From an uncultured Prevotellaceae bacterium (GTDB taxonomy: Bacteria > Bacteroidota > Bacteroidia > Bacteroidales > Bacteroidaceae): 64,000 bases of DNA. A program made the position numbers and the translations under genes. The first letter of the stretch is position 1, and the number at the start of each line of letters is the position of its first letter. The stretch is from NCBI GenBank assembly GCA_946185485.1, contig CAMHJQ010000012.1, forward strand, positions 1 through 64,000, given 5' to 3'. The notes beneath the pieces were generated by a model, which saw nothing but the letters and a program-made list of their open reading frames with translations, was not told the DNA's origin and did no database searches. Positions 1 through 10,900 of this stretch are shown one piece after another.

Positions 1-3000
1 AGATGGAACCATAGACTCTACCACCCTCGATGTTGACAAAAGTACGGTCCACATTCGTCTCCTTGTTGAAGAAGATACGCTGGTCACCCTTACCGGCACC
101 GAAGATATAACACGTAACCGGGTGAGCAACTATTTGTTTCAAGGTACGTGGCACACCAACGGTACCATCCGTCATCGTGATGGTAGCAGAGCCAAGCACA
201 TTCGTAGCCTCACAACCACCATAGACATTCGTCAGGATATGACCGCCAGAGATGGTTACTTTCGTATTGCCCTTAACAATTCCTGCACTGGAAACATATC
301 TACTTACACCTTGTTGAGTATCAAAATAAGGTACACTACCCGAGCCTCCGCCAAATACATTTCCATAATAGGTGTGACCATCAGTAGCAATATTCGCGCC
401 ACCATCAGCATCTTTAGTAAATCCCTCATCATAATAATACTTGTTGTCTGCAGGATTCAGATACTGCGCATAAGGGTCGTATGGTGCATACTGGTCTTTC
501 TTACCATCGCCATTTGTATCCTTTCCATAATCCCAGCTGGCGCACTCCAAATCGCCTGATGGAGTATAATCATTAGCCCACACCTCATCTCCATAAGGCT
601 CTGTCGTATCCTTACCACAACCTATCTGACCACCTTGTATCTTTACATCCGTATCGAACTGCACAAGACCATTCTCACTGCCACCATAGACAGAACCCTT
701 GACGAAGGCATTTTCTTTGATGGTCACTTCAGTCTTGCTGGACAACGCAAGTGTTTTAACAAATGCGAAATAAGAATCTTCATCTTTAAAATATTCCCAT
801 ATATTTTTATGTGCAGCGTCGACATATTCCCAACAGCCTTCGTCAGGAAGTGATTCTGCATTATAGAGCAACATACGCTTGGGCCTATGCTCATTATCTT
901 CATAAGTATAGACTTCAGGCAGCACACCCTTACCCGCACCAAACACATGGCCAGCATCGTCTGGCTTATCCGATCCATCAGTAATCTCAGGATGATACAT
1001 CTTCATTGGAGAGTCTGGACCGATGACTGCATTGCCTCCGACAATCACCTTACAGTTACCGCTGTAGTTGTTAGCCAAAGCATACGGCATATCTATTCCC
1101 ACTCCATGTTCTGCAGCTTCTTCTGCCGTTGTGGCTACTTTATACCTTGCTACCGAAGCAATCTCACCGCCACCATAGACACTCTTTTTGATTTTGGCAT
1201 TGCCTTGAATGGTGACAGTAGGATTACCACGTACCAAAGCAGCGTATCCATGTGTCTTCAAGCCCTTGCCGGCACCGAATACATAGCCCTCAACAACAGG
1301 TTCTCCTGTTCCGTTTTCTTCTCCTATCGTTACCTGCGTGTTCCATTCCACACGGCCGACCTCACCGCCACCATAGACATTTCCATTCACCGTGCCATCA
1401 CTGATCTTGACTATTGTTCCTTTATCCTTAGTAGCTTCTGGATCAGGATTATTTGCACCTGCGCCATTAATTCCTATCATGGCTTTCGTGCATGCGAATT
1501 CGTCAGCAACACCCTTTCCGCCACCATAGACGTTCTGAGCAATAGTACCTCCGCTGATATTCACCCGGGTATCTCCTGACACATTGGATTCCTCTCCACC
1601 GCCATAGACATTACCGCCAGTATTTATACCATCTTCTATTTTTCCTGCCACGTTGGTGTTTCCCTTTATCGTCAGATTAACAGTGCCGACCTGACCGAGG
1701 GAGGTCAAATCTTCATCGGTATAGACAAAGTTGCCAGCAGAGGTGCTTTCCATACCGATCTTGCCATTTTCTGGCATATTATCAACATGCTTCCATTCGT
1801 AGATGACAGAATCTGCAATCTCACCCTCCTCAAACATACCGATGTTTATATTCTTGTTCGGTTCCTTACCAGACTTGAACGCTGGGGTGTTTCGAACTTC
1901 TATTTTTGGGATTGTAGCAGAATAGCCACCGCCAAACACATTGCCGTTTATCGTACAATCGTCAAGTATGGAAGTAGCAGTGCCAAGCACCTTACCCAAA
2001 CTACCGCCGCCATAGAAATTGTTGTTGACAGTGCATTTGGTAAGCGTTGATTTGACATCATTCGTCTTGGCAAGAGAGAACGTGATAAACTTTACATAAA
2101 ATCGAGCACCAGTTTGACCTGTTGACCAAACAAAATATTCATAGTCGAAATCAGTTGCCACACCTTTACCTTTCTTACCGTAGTCTTTACCAGAGTCATA
2201 GGAGGCATTTGTTGTCCCTCCATCAAAATATTTACCGCGGTCTTTGCCATCATTGGCAGAAGTGCCATCACTATAATAACTTTGATAATCGGCAGGGGCA
2301 GCATCTGCTACATCTCTATATTTTACCCTGTTATATGAATTACCACCAAAACCTGCACCAAAGAATGTGCCGAAGGTACAGTTGGTAGCATTAGTCGTCA
2401 CTGTCTTGCCAGATGACATATCACCGAACTTCGGACCACCGCAGAATCTTTCTACATGACTGTTGGCAATGTCTGTCCTGATATTTCCTTCTACTGGTTT
2501 GTTGGCATTGACACCGCCACCATAGAAATTGGTAATGTCAGCATAGTTGATGTCCCATCTCACAGAACCCTTCAGCGGTTCCAATGAGGCACCAGCCATC
2601 TCGCCGAAACGACCGCCGCTGACATAGCACTCGGCACTGTCTACTTTTAATGTGTTATTAAGATTCGGCTGGTAGGTACCGGTAAGGTAGAATTCATCAT
2701 AGTCACCCCCCGTTACCGAAACGGGGACATGGTTCGTAAAGTTTCTGCCATCGCTATGGGTACCGGGACCGAACTTTGCAAACCAAGCATTACTACCTAC
2801 GTGAACATATTGGATTTTATTGTTGATAGCACCGTTTGTAGAAACGATTTGTTCGTATGTGCCACCTAATAGTATGACGGGAGCATTCGCTTTTCCACTC
2901 ACTTGATCATCATATTCCAACTGCGAGAAATTCACCACACAGGTGTTCGTAATCTCAAGCCAGCCTAACGATTTGAAGATGGACACATTACGAAAAGTCA

Positions 3001-4942
3001 TTTTAGCGTTGTTGTTTTTTGGCAATTGAGCCTCTGCTATACCCATGATATTCAGGAAGTCAAAACGGATAGGCGAGATATTCTGTCTGCTTTTATGAGC
3101 AAATATGTAAGTGTAGTCAGGCTCGTTATCCTTATTCTCGTCAATAGACATGATGGTATAGGGAGTATTGGCTGTCGTGGGATTACCTTCCTGATGCACA
3201 TTACCCACCAGCACGACGGCATAGTCATAGACGGTGGCACCATCGGCAAATTTACCATTCACTTCCATCGAAGCCCGTGCATTCCCTACAGAGGTATATA
3301 CCTTCTGGGAGTCACCATTAATGATTTTATTACCACCATTACTTGTTTGCACACCCATGTTTTCAACTCCATCGGCACCATAACCGTCCGAATATGCCAC
3401 ATCATACCTATTATCTGCCACGTATGCTGCCGTTGCCCAGTGAGGCTTGATAGTGATGCCTGTCACACCGTTGGGCACATCATAATAGGCACCCTGTGAG
3501 AATACGCGACCAGTCTTGCTATACAAATCCTTACTCGTACAATCACGGTCGGCAAAGTTGTATGCTCCCCACTTATCGCCAGTGTCGAATGTGCCAGATG
3601 TACCACCAGTAAAACCAGTTATCTCCCAACCTGTCACGACACGGTTCTTGGTACAGTTGCCTTCTCCCATCTCGTTGAAATAAGGCAGTTGCACCTTCTT
3701 GTAATTAAAGTTGAAGCGATCTTCATCCTTGTCTGTCATTACCAATGTTGTGTCAACTCTGGTACGGTTCATCGTGAACTTAGCCAACGAAGATGCATTA
3801 TCGCCTATGCCGCTGATAGTGACATCCAGCGTACCCACTCTTCCGCCTTTAAATCGCCCTACGGCAGCACTGTCAGGGGCATGCTCTGCATCGTAATTGA
3901 TAATGGACGGATATTTGCCTTGTGCCTTCAATATCGGATAAGGCTTCGGATTGCTGATGGTTCTGTCAGCCGTCTCCAATACCCACTTGGCTATTATGGC
4001 AGTATCATTAACATTGCCTGTAATATACCATGCAGCTAATTTCTTGTTGCTATTCAGAAGCAGGCGATAGCGTTCGAAGCGATTGATGAACTTTTCTTCC
4101 ATCGCCAACGCACAATTATATTTTGTAATCTTTTTCGTGATACTGTACCGAGACCTATAACGGTAGAAGTTATAGTTTGGCAGACCACCGGAAGCATTCG
4201 TAATTTCCGTACCCCCATAGATAGGGGCTATCGTATTACCGTCGGCAATATCTCCATAGAACATGCAGTTCATCACCATCGTGGTGATAGCACCCTGTTT
4301 AGAAGTCTTATTATTATTACCGACAATTCCTCCCTTTTCACTTCCCCCCGTGATGTTAGCATAACTATAACAGTTGATGACGCGAGCTGTGCCATCAAGA
4401 AGACCTACAAGGCCGCCAGTGTTTCCTGTGCCGCCCACCTCGCCACTAAGAATACCCACATTGTAGATGCGAGCTAAGCCATTCGCTGTACAAGCGATAG
4501 CACCGGTGTTGCCATCGTGTCCACTAATGCCAACGCTTTCCAACACAAGGTTCTTTACCGTACCTGTAAGGGTGATAAACAAAGGTGCGCTAAGACCCGT
4601 GATGAGATAAGGCATGTGAGTTTCAGGATTGATTGCCGCCTCCAAAGTTCCATTGAAAGTAGAAACACCTGGTGCGCCACCAGAGATATCATCCTTGATG
4701 ATATAGTTACCATCAGCATCGGTAATCTGACTCAAAGCCGTTATCTCCGTCTGTCCCCATACATTCCCACCGCCTAATACGAGCAAAAGGAGGGAAAGAA
4801 GCATCGTTTTCAGGAGTACAGAGGCTTTGTACTGGTTGTACAATGCATCTGTACTGGTTGTACAACACATCTGTACTGGTTGTACAATGCATCCGTACAC
4901 TCCACAAAAAACATCTTTATATGTCATCATCTTGCTATTCAT
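1..4942 (-). CDS. Giant glycine-repeat surface protein, C-terminus outside window
   Basis: The frame is open from the start codon at 4942 to the left window edge (over 1640 residues), so the C-terminus is not visible. A hydrophobic export segment, MLLSLLLLVLGGGNVWGQ, begins at an in-frame ATG at 4804; the first 46 codons before it include three tandem 22-bp repeats, so the true start (4942, an ATG inside the repeats, or 4804) is uncertain. Residues about 100-200 contain GLUG-like segments (NVGILSGEVGG, NTGGLVGLL, INCYSYANITGG). From about residue 800 the protein is dominated by YGGG/FGGG/FGAGKG motifs, each followed by short beta-strand-like stretches, the same style as the upstream 3905-residue protein. 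It starts 18 bases after that gene and is probably co-transcribed. It is likely an exported adhesin or filamentous surface protein; the exact function is unknown. A type IX sorting domain, as in its neighbour, would be expected beyond the edge. Confidence 0.85.
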   Translation of the reverse strand, partial: MNSKMMTYKDVFCGVYGCIVQPVQMCCTTSTDALYNQYKASVLLKTMLLSLLLLVLGGGNVWGQTEITALSQITDADGNYIIKDDISGGAPGVSTFNGTLEAAINPETHMPYLITGLSAPLFITLTGTVKNLVLESVGISGHDGNTGAIACTANGLARIYNVGILSGEVGGTGNTGGLVGLLDGTARVINCYSYANITGGSEKGGIVGNNNKTSKQGAITTMVMNCMFYGDIADGNTIAPIYGGTEITNASGGLPNYNFYRYRSRYSITKKITKYNCALAMEEKFINRFERYRLLLNSNKKLAAWYITGNVNDTAIIAKWVLETADRTISNPKPYPILKAQGKYPSIINYDAEHAPDSAAVGRFKGGRVGTLDVTISGIGDNASSLAKFTMNRTRVDTTLVMTDKDEDRFNFNYKKVQLPYFNEMGEGNCTKNRVVTGWEITGFTGGTSGTFDTGDKWGAYNFADRDCTSKDLYSKTGRVFSQGAYYDVPNGVTGITIKPHWATAAYVADNRYDVAYSDGYGADGVENMGVQTSNGGNKIINGDSQKVYTSVGNARASMEVNGKFADGATVYDYAVVLVGNVHQEGNPTTANTPYTIMSIDENKDNEPDYTYIFAHKSRQNISPIRFDFLNIMGIAEAQLPKNNNAKMTFRNVSIFKSLGWLEITNTCVVNFSQLEYDDQVSGKANAPVILLGGTYEQIVSTNGAINNKIQYVHVGSNAWFAKFGPGTHSDGRNFTNHVPVSVTGGDYDEFYLTGTYQPNLNNTLKVDSAECYVSGGRFGEMAGASLEPLKGSVRWDINYADITNFYGGGVNANKPVEGNIRTDIANSHVERFCGGPKFGDMSSGKTVTTNATNCTFGTFFGAGFGGNSYNRVKYRDVADAAPADYQSYYSDGTSANDGKDRGKYFDGGTTNASYDSGKDYGKKGKGVATDFDYEYFVWSTGQTGARFYVKFITFSLAKTNDVKSTLTKCTVNNNFYGGGSLGKVLGTATSILDDCTINGNVFGGGYSATIPKIEVRNTPAFKSGKEPNKNINIGMFEEGEIADSVIYEWKHVDNMPENGKIGMESTSAGNFVYTDEDLTSLGQVGTVNLTIKGNTNVAGKIEDGINTGGNVYGGGEESNVSGDTRVNISGGTIAQNVYGGGKGVADEFACTKAMIGINGAGANNPDPEATKDKGTIVKISDGTVNGNVYGGGEVGRVEWNTQVTIGEENGTGEPVVEGYVFGAGKGLKTHGYAALVRGNPTVTIQGNAKIKKSVYGGGEIASVARYKVATTAEEAAEHGVGIDMPYALANNYSGNCKVIVGGNAVIGPDSPMKMYHPEITDGSDKPDDAGHVFGAGKGVLPEVYTYEDNEHRPKRMLLYNAESLPDEGCWEYVDAAHKNIWEYFKDEDSYFAFVKTLALSSKTEVTIKENAFVKGSVYGGSENGLVQFDTDVKIQGGQIGCGKDTTEPYGDEVWANDYTPSGDLECASWDYGKDTNGDGKKDQYAPYDPYAQYLNPADNKYYYDEGFTKDADGGANIATDGHTYYGNVFGGGSGSVPYFDTQQGVSRYVSSAGIVKGNTKVTISGGHILTNVYGGCEATNVLGSATITMTDGTVGVPRTLKQIVAHPVTCYIFGAGKGDQRIFFNKETNVDRTFVNIEGGRVYGSI
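4829..4894. repeat. Three tandem 22-bp repeats with internal dyad
   Basis: Three head-to-tail 22-bp units start at 4829, 4851 and 4873. Each contains the dyad TGTAC-TGGTT-GTACA on the plus strand. They lie inside the 5' end of the giant minus-strand gene, between ATG 4942 and the export segment. Because 22 is not a multiple of three, each unit is read in a different frame, and each carries its own ATG on the minus strand. Confidence 0.9.
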
Positions 4943-4960
4943 CTTTCGAATCTTATGGAT

Positions 4961-7900
4961 TTACTTAACTGCGAGTTTCTTCTGATAACGTCCACCTGCG
5001 GCACGAACGATGTAGACGCCACTGACTGGGATGTAGGTATTGACAGTCTCACCAGGCTGGATGGTGAAGTTAGCGATGGTGACACCACTCAGGCTGACGA
5101 TGCGTACCTCTGTTGCATTGCGGAGTGATGACGTGACACCGATCTCATGTATCTTGGTGAAGAAGAGCATATCCTCACCTACCTCTTCGCCTGACGGGTC
5201 TTTGTCGCCAAAGGCGAAGGACATCTCATTGCTATCGAAGAGGATACAACTTGCTGCCTGACGCGAACCAGACGACTGCACTTTCTCAAAGTAAGGACGG
5301 AACGGAACAGCCGCAACAGCCACTGGTTCTTTCGGTGTTCCTTCGCTCATCTTCCGTTCGAAGGCATTGCCAGTCGAGTTCATCAGCCATCCTGTGACTT
5401 CTTTGCTCAAATAGTTCTTCTTGAAGATATAGCCATCATTTGAGACTCCCTCCGACTCATCGTCACTCACCTTAATAGTGATTCCTGGATTAGAGGCGAA
5501 AGTAATCGTCTGTCTGTCAAGTTTCGAAGGAGCTGTCGGATAGGTATTCTGGGCTGTCCAGTTGCCACTCAAGTCAAACTCATAGTAAGTCGTTCCTGGG
5601 AATCCTATAATATAAGGTGTAGCTTGAGCTAACCGTGGATATTGCTGGTAGCTACGTTCCGTCTCATAATACCGCTGATAGGTATCCGTATTCTTGTCTT
5701 TTCTTTCGTTATCCTTATAATAGTAGTCCCACAGGAAAGTGTTTCCTACGGTCTTGTCGCTGCCTGCAGCATCCGGATAGTTGAAGGTAGTCTTGAAGAC
5801 TGTCTCGTCACCAGTATCCACAGCACCTTCCCTATATTCGCGCAACCAGTACTCATGGCCTATCTTTGTCTTACCATCCACCGAGGGGCTACCACTGTAG
5901 AAGTGGGTGAGCTCACCCTTCTGCTGGGTAGTTACCAACTCTGCGGTGAACGGCAGGCTGACAGTCTCCCATCCCTTCGTCTGATCCACATAGAGGTCCG
6001 GGGTGCGCTGGTACCACATGCGATAGTCATCACCAAAGGTATATTGGATTGGACAGTTGAAGTCCTGTTTGTCTACCAACAGATGGTCTTTTGTTGCCGT
6101 GTAGGCAGAACCGTCCCAAGCTATCTGATGACCCTTGACACCATTGGCAGAGGCGATAGCTACCGTACGGTAATCTGTACGTGTTTCACTATAAGCCACA
6201 TCAGGCAGGTAAGCAGTCACCACAGCATCAGTAGCTGCAGAAGCTGGGCTGACAGTGCCTGTATATACCAACAGGTTCTGTGTCAGGTCAACATTACGGA
6301 AACCAGTGAGGCCATCGTCATCGAGCAGCGGAGCGTAGAAGACTTTACCGTTGAGCCCCTTCTTGTAGCCACCACTGACATCGCCATTACCACCAGTGAA
6401 ATCTATGGCAGTCATATTCTTGTAAGCGACAACATTCGCATCACCGTTCTTGGTCTGTGCGAAGGTTGCTTTCGGGTTGAAGTGAGCCATGCTCATCTCC
6501 TTACTCTGGAAATAGGCAGGTGCACGATAGACACGGTTGCTGGTAGCATCTGTCTGCAGACGATTACCAGAGCGGTTGATATGCGACGGAATCTCTTGGT
6601 GTGCCCGTGAAGCCTCATAGCCATAGGTCAGGGTCTGTCCGAAGAAGAGGTAGTCGTCTGGCCAGATGGGATAGAAATAAGTATCACCTTCGTCCGTCGT
6701 ATAGGTACGCACATCCTCCGTTTCAGGTATCACACCGTCGGCATAGCGGAAGTCACCGTCACCATAGCGATCCTCAACATAACCGCCCTTAAGATATACG
6801 CCGTCAACACCTGATGAGCAATAATCAGGACTGCTGATGTAGTGTTTGGTCTGAGGATCGGTCAGGGTGCCGTCCTCATTGATGGCGTAATACTTATAGT
6901 CAGTGCCAGAGGCGGTCTCATGGTCGTTGTAACGCTTGAACAGGTAGAAGCCGTTCAGGTCATAAGCCACCTCACCATTATAGAATGCCTGAGAATTCTT
7001 ACGGGTCGGGATACCGTATGTGCCTGAATGGTTGGTGTACTTGTTAGTAGCATCAGCCTCCTCCTGATAGTAGCAGTTGACTAATTGATAACCACTACCA
7101 CGGTTAGGATTGCCAAATACAGGCTTTGAGGTCTTTGCATCAGTAGAAGAGGTGCTGATCCAGCAGTTCTCTACATAGCCAGAACCAGTATCGGCAATAC
7201 CTGCACCAGTGAATGAACCCGTTACACCGAGGTTATAGACATTACCACAGAGGTGACCAAAGAGTGAGTGATCGAGACCACTGATGTAATGGCCATCACC
7301 ATGGAAGTTACCAGCAAAGCAATGACCATCCTCACCGATAGGTGTCCATTCGCCTTCGCCTGTGTGGTTGACATTCGTATGCAGGATGAACTCCAGGTTC
7401 TGACAGTTTCTTACATGCTCGTTGAGCTCACTCTTACTGAGGTCGTAGAACTGCTTGAACTGTGAAGCACCATTGGTAGCATCATTGATATATATCTTGG
7501 AGTTACGTTTCACAGCAGTGTTGTCCACATAGTAGTGATGCTCGGTATCATCCAGCACCTTCTTCAAGTCGTGGTAGTTGGCCACACTCAACGGTACATG
7601 GTTCGAATAAGTCTTACCCAGATAGGTCTTGGCATAGTAGGCGACAAAGTAACCGTTCTGATACCAGTAGAGCGGATCGGAGTTAGGCGAGTACTCAATG
7701 CCGTTGGAGTGGCTCTCGGCATCATCGACGGTCTCAAAGATTTCCCATCCACCGCCCATAATCTCATAGGCACCTGGTGTGACGACAGGCTCACGCAGAG
7801 CCACATTGTCGCCCGGCAGAACTATCTGCGGGACTTTGATATTCTCCACGTACGGCACACCACTCTTGAAGTTAAGGTGAATGTTCACCACATGACGCTC

Positions 7901-10900
7901 ACTCTGAGGCGTGATATTACCATTAGCATCGGCTTCCTCGTAGTCGTACTGATAGATGACGGTAATGATCTTCTCCTTCGACAGGTCGAAGATGTCAGAG
8001 TTGCGCGATACATAAAGTGTAGATACCTCGGTGGGTGCTATACCATGGATGGTGAAGTCTGTCTGTTTGTTCGGCAGCGTTCCGTAACAAGCCGCATCGA
8101 TGACCACACCTACAGGTACCTCGCCGGAAGTGTATGGCTTACCACCAGTGACTCCAGAGGCAAGTGTCACAGGAGTAGTACCAGTATATGGCTCACGACA
8201 ATAATAGTAAGTGCCTGTTTCATTAAATTTGAGTTCTGTGACATAGCCTTTGTCCGTATTACCAAGACTTTCATAGACTGAAGATGAGATGGTGGCACCT
8301 ACGGCGTATGGTGTGTTGCCAATCTGGAAGGACGTGTTCACCACATAGTATTTGGCATCTGCGTCATCTACCACGATACCCGAGTAGTAGCGTTTCTCAT
8401 TGGGCAGTGCCTCATACTCCTGGCGTGTGTACTCTTTTCCAGGAACTAATTCATTATCGCTGCCATTATATGTGGCCGTATAATCGACAGGTTTCTCAAG
8501 GGAGTAACCAGCAGGATTTGCCATGGCTAAGGTCTTGGCAGCAGCAGCGTCAGCAGCCTCTGAAACGTCTGCATCGTACTGATACTTCTGGCCTACAGTA
8601 CCATCATAGTCCCGGTCAATCAGCAGGTCGAAGGCATCGTAGTTGAACTCGAACTTCTTACGGTCATTCTCAGACATAGAGCTCCATGCCTCCAAACCAC
8701 GATAGTTAGTATTACCTTGGTAATAGTTGCCGCCATAGAGACCTGGGGTGGTACAATAGTAAGCTGGCACGATATCGGACTTGATGTCCTCACGAATCGC
8801 CAGCAACTGTGTCAGCGTTTTCTTTTGATCAGCAGACAAGCCTGACAGTTGGTCAGGGGTCAAATCACTAATCTTCGTGACATTTTCTGCTGCAGGAAGA
8901 ATCGCTGTAATGTCACTGGTAACACCACTGATATAGTTGTTCTTCTCATCTAACGACATCTTGCTGCCCTGATAGATATAATCCGTTGCATCCAATTGAA
9001 TGGTTCTGGAACAGATATAGGCAGGAGAGGAGTTGCCATCGGTAAGTCTATATTTATTTCGATCAGTCTTAGAGATAACAGCACCAGGATTGAAGCGACG
9101 AGTGGAAGTGCCGTCCGTGACGTTCACAACACTGGTAATGACATAAGCTGTTTCAAAAGCTGCCTGACCACCTGGTATCGCAATTCCTTGGTTCTCCATT
9201 GTAGTCTTGGCTTCCTGATAAGTAGTATGCACATTCTCAGAGATAACGTCGCTCTCCTTGTACTCACGCTGTCCAAGCAGACCACCATCACCAATGAGTC
9301 TGTATGTAGGACCATTGTTATAACCATTATCAGCAGTCTGCTTCTTGTCTGTCTGTGAACCAGAGTATTTGGTGTACCAAGTATCCCATGGTGTGGGGTT
9401 ATTCACTTTATAGGTTAAGATGAATCCCGTGTCGTGGCTCAGGTTATTGCTGGAGCGGAAGAAGTAATCGAAGCCCTTATCCGCATTCGTTATGTATTCA
9501 CCGTCATCGTTCTTGAATGTAACGACGACGCCGTTGTCAACCGCTTTCTTCAGGGCATTATAGGAACCCACTTCAGTTCCATCCTCCTTACCAGGCAACA
9601 GCACCGTACCCTCTGGGTATTCGGTATCTCCCACCTTACAGTCGCCAATGGTGACATAGGTCGCTGGCACAAAGAGAGCCTTCTCCGAAGGACTGAGCAA
9701 GTAGTAATCCCAATAACTGATAGGATCGTTCTTGTAGTAGGTCACATCATTGATGATGAGTTTCTGGTCATCACCCAATGGGTTACCTGATGAAGCATAA
9801 TAAGCATAGTAGTTGGGCTGCACGTTAAGCAGTTTCATCGTACCATGCGATGCTGCCGTAATCGTCAACGGAATCTCTACCTGTTCGCTATAGGCATTGG
9901 GTGCTCCAGTATAGGCTGAGATATATTGGTCGTAGACATACACAGAGCCCTGGATGTACCAGTAGTGAGCAGGTACGGCACCACCTGGAGCTACCGTTCC
10001 TTTATACTTACCACTGACGTTATAGCAGTCGTCGATAATCACCTGTGTGCTATGCACGAAGTTTCCGCTGGACTGCCATTCGTCCTTGCTTGCATCATCG
10101 GTCGTGTAAATAAAATCCTTCCGGGTAACAGCACCAGTGTTCAGGTCGGTGATAGTGGTATGCGTCTTGCCCGATGAACTACGCTTGCCATGTTCGTTCT
10201 TTGCATAGACGAAGCCACCGCCTATACCCGTCTGAACATTAATCAGGTCGAGTTCTACAACACCCGTGATGTAGCCCCAGTCCTTCTCATAAAGGTCAGT
10301 GCCAGTGCTCTGCTCGGTGGTCAACTCCAGATAGACACCAGAGGCCAGTGCCACCTTATTATGACTATTACCATTATTACGAGTGCGATCGGCCTTATGT
10401 TCTTTTTTCCAGTCTTCGTAAGTGGCAACGCCGTATGCCTTTCCATTAGCATCCGACTTGTACTTTGCCGCGTCAGTGTTGTCAGTGACACGCACTGTTT
10501 CATTGAAATCGACATCACTGGTCAGAGCGCCAAAGTAGTTCACGATATTGTAGATACCGAAGTAGTTGCCGTGATAATCTCCAGTAAGATCGTTCTTATT
10601 GAAGAGTTTCTTGTTCAGCGACACCTCACGGACACGGTTGATGGTATAGTTAGTGTAGTCAGCTATTTCAGGCACACGGTCCTGAGCACCCTGCATCACC
10701 ATACGACTACCAAACACACCACAGAAGTCAGCACGCTGGATAGTATTCATCGGGCGGCCGGCATAGACTGGCAGCACACCATTCTCTTGCCAATATGTAG
10801 ATGATGGCTGTCCTTCAGAGTCAAGAACACCTTGTGTGTTTGTCCCGTGTTCAAACAAGGATATGATTTCCAATGCCGACAATGTAGATGCCTTAGAATT

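Noticed and set aside
1..4942. Several plus-strand frames of 60-230 codons
   Set aside because: They lie antisense to a continuous minus-strand frame with coherent glycine-repeat protein sequence up to the window edge.
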